From: Paracoccaceae bacterium
GTDB lineage: Bacteria; Pseudomonadota; Alphaproteobacteria; Rhodobacterales; Rhodobacteraceae
NCBI GenBank assembly: GCA_026982515.1
Contig: JALSGY010000064.1
Location: 1-5,440 of the forward strand
Direction of reading: 5' to 3'
Length of the DNA: 5,440 nucleotides
Shown: positions 5,402 to 5,440 of the stretch, in pieces
How the letters are laid out: every line of letters begins with the position of its first letter
Numbering within the stretch: the stretch's first letter is position 1
Made by a program: the position numbers and the translations under genes
The notes under the pieces: model-generated
What the model was told of the DNA's origin: nothing
Database searches by the model: none
The model's input: the letters and a program-made list of their open reading frames with translations, nothing else

Positions 5402-5440
5402 ATGAATGCCTGTTTCAAGCCCGTCGCGGGCACCGTCCTG
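5402..5440 (+). CDS. Start of an unidentified gene, cut by the right edge
   Basis: An ATG at 5402 opens a frame of 13 codons to the end of the window (MNACFKPVAGTVL). It is divergent from moaA with a 95-base gap and has a promoter-like sequence directly upstream. Too little is present to name a family. The call rests on its position and promoter, and the gene could be a chance frame. Confidence 0.45.
   Translation, partial: MNACFKPVAGTVL

Noticed and set aside
4362..5405. A 347-codon plus-strand open frame opposite moaA
   Set aside because: It is antisense to a fully conserved MoaA and its translation is compositionally biased without motifs. It is a coding shadow.
1..5440. Mobile element, defence system, CRISPR array or RNA gene
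   Set aside because: No transposase or integrase motif, no regularly spaced repeats and no tRNA or rRNA signature were seen. All complete genes are metabolic and uniform in composition.

Overview
The window is GC-rich, densely packed bacterial DNA. It most resembles an alphaproteobacterium of the Rhodobacteraceae/Roseobacter type. The grounds are strong G/C bias at third codon positions, a GC-rich CCGCCGGAGG hairpin between convergent genes (a kind I recall as common in that family), and genes starting a few bases after a -10-like box without a Shine-Dalgarno. The assignment is inferred from sequence style and was not confirmed by a search.

Layout. Positions 1-246 (minus strand) hold the first 82 codons of a peptide/nickel-type ABC transporter ATPase that runs off the left edge. 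Positions 247-466 are a divergent control region with an unusually AT-rich core (about 326-398) carrying an A6T6 palindrome and a TTTGAT-N6-ATCAAA dyad. Four genes follow on the plus strand, spaced so tightly (3, 16 and 11 bases) that they are almost certainly one operon: an ArgE-family (M20) deacetylase (467-1633), an M20D aminoacylase/hippurate-hydrolase-like amidohydrolase (1637-2803), a stand-alone class I glutamine amidotransferase (2820-3560) and a small class I SAM-dependent methyltransferase (3572-4171). A large inverted repeat (4193-4263) separates this operon from moaA, which runs toward it on the minus strand (4293-5306). A 95-base divergent promoter region then leads to the first 13 codons of an unidentified plus-strand gene at the right edge (5402-5440).

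How the parts may work together. A peptide-type ABC importer divergently paired with two different M20 deacylases suggests uptake and hydrolysis of an N-acylated amino acid, a short peptide or a related amide. The amidotransferase and methyltransferase would act on the product or on a related metabolite. This is inference from context and no substrate can be read from the sequence. moaA belongs to molybdenum cofactor synthesis and is probably a separate transcription unit. All complete genes look intact, and I see no mobile element, CRISPR array, tRNA or rRNA. The least explained parts are the substrate of the four-gene operon, the AT-rich operator-like region, and the matched leaderless-looking promoters flanking the moaA intergenic region.
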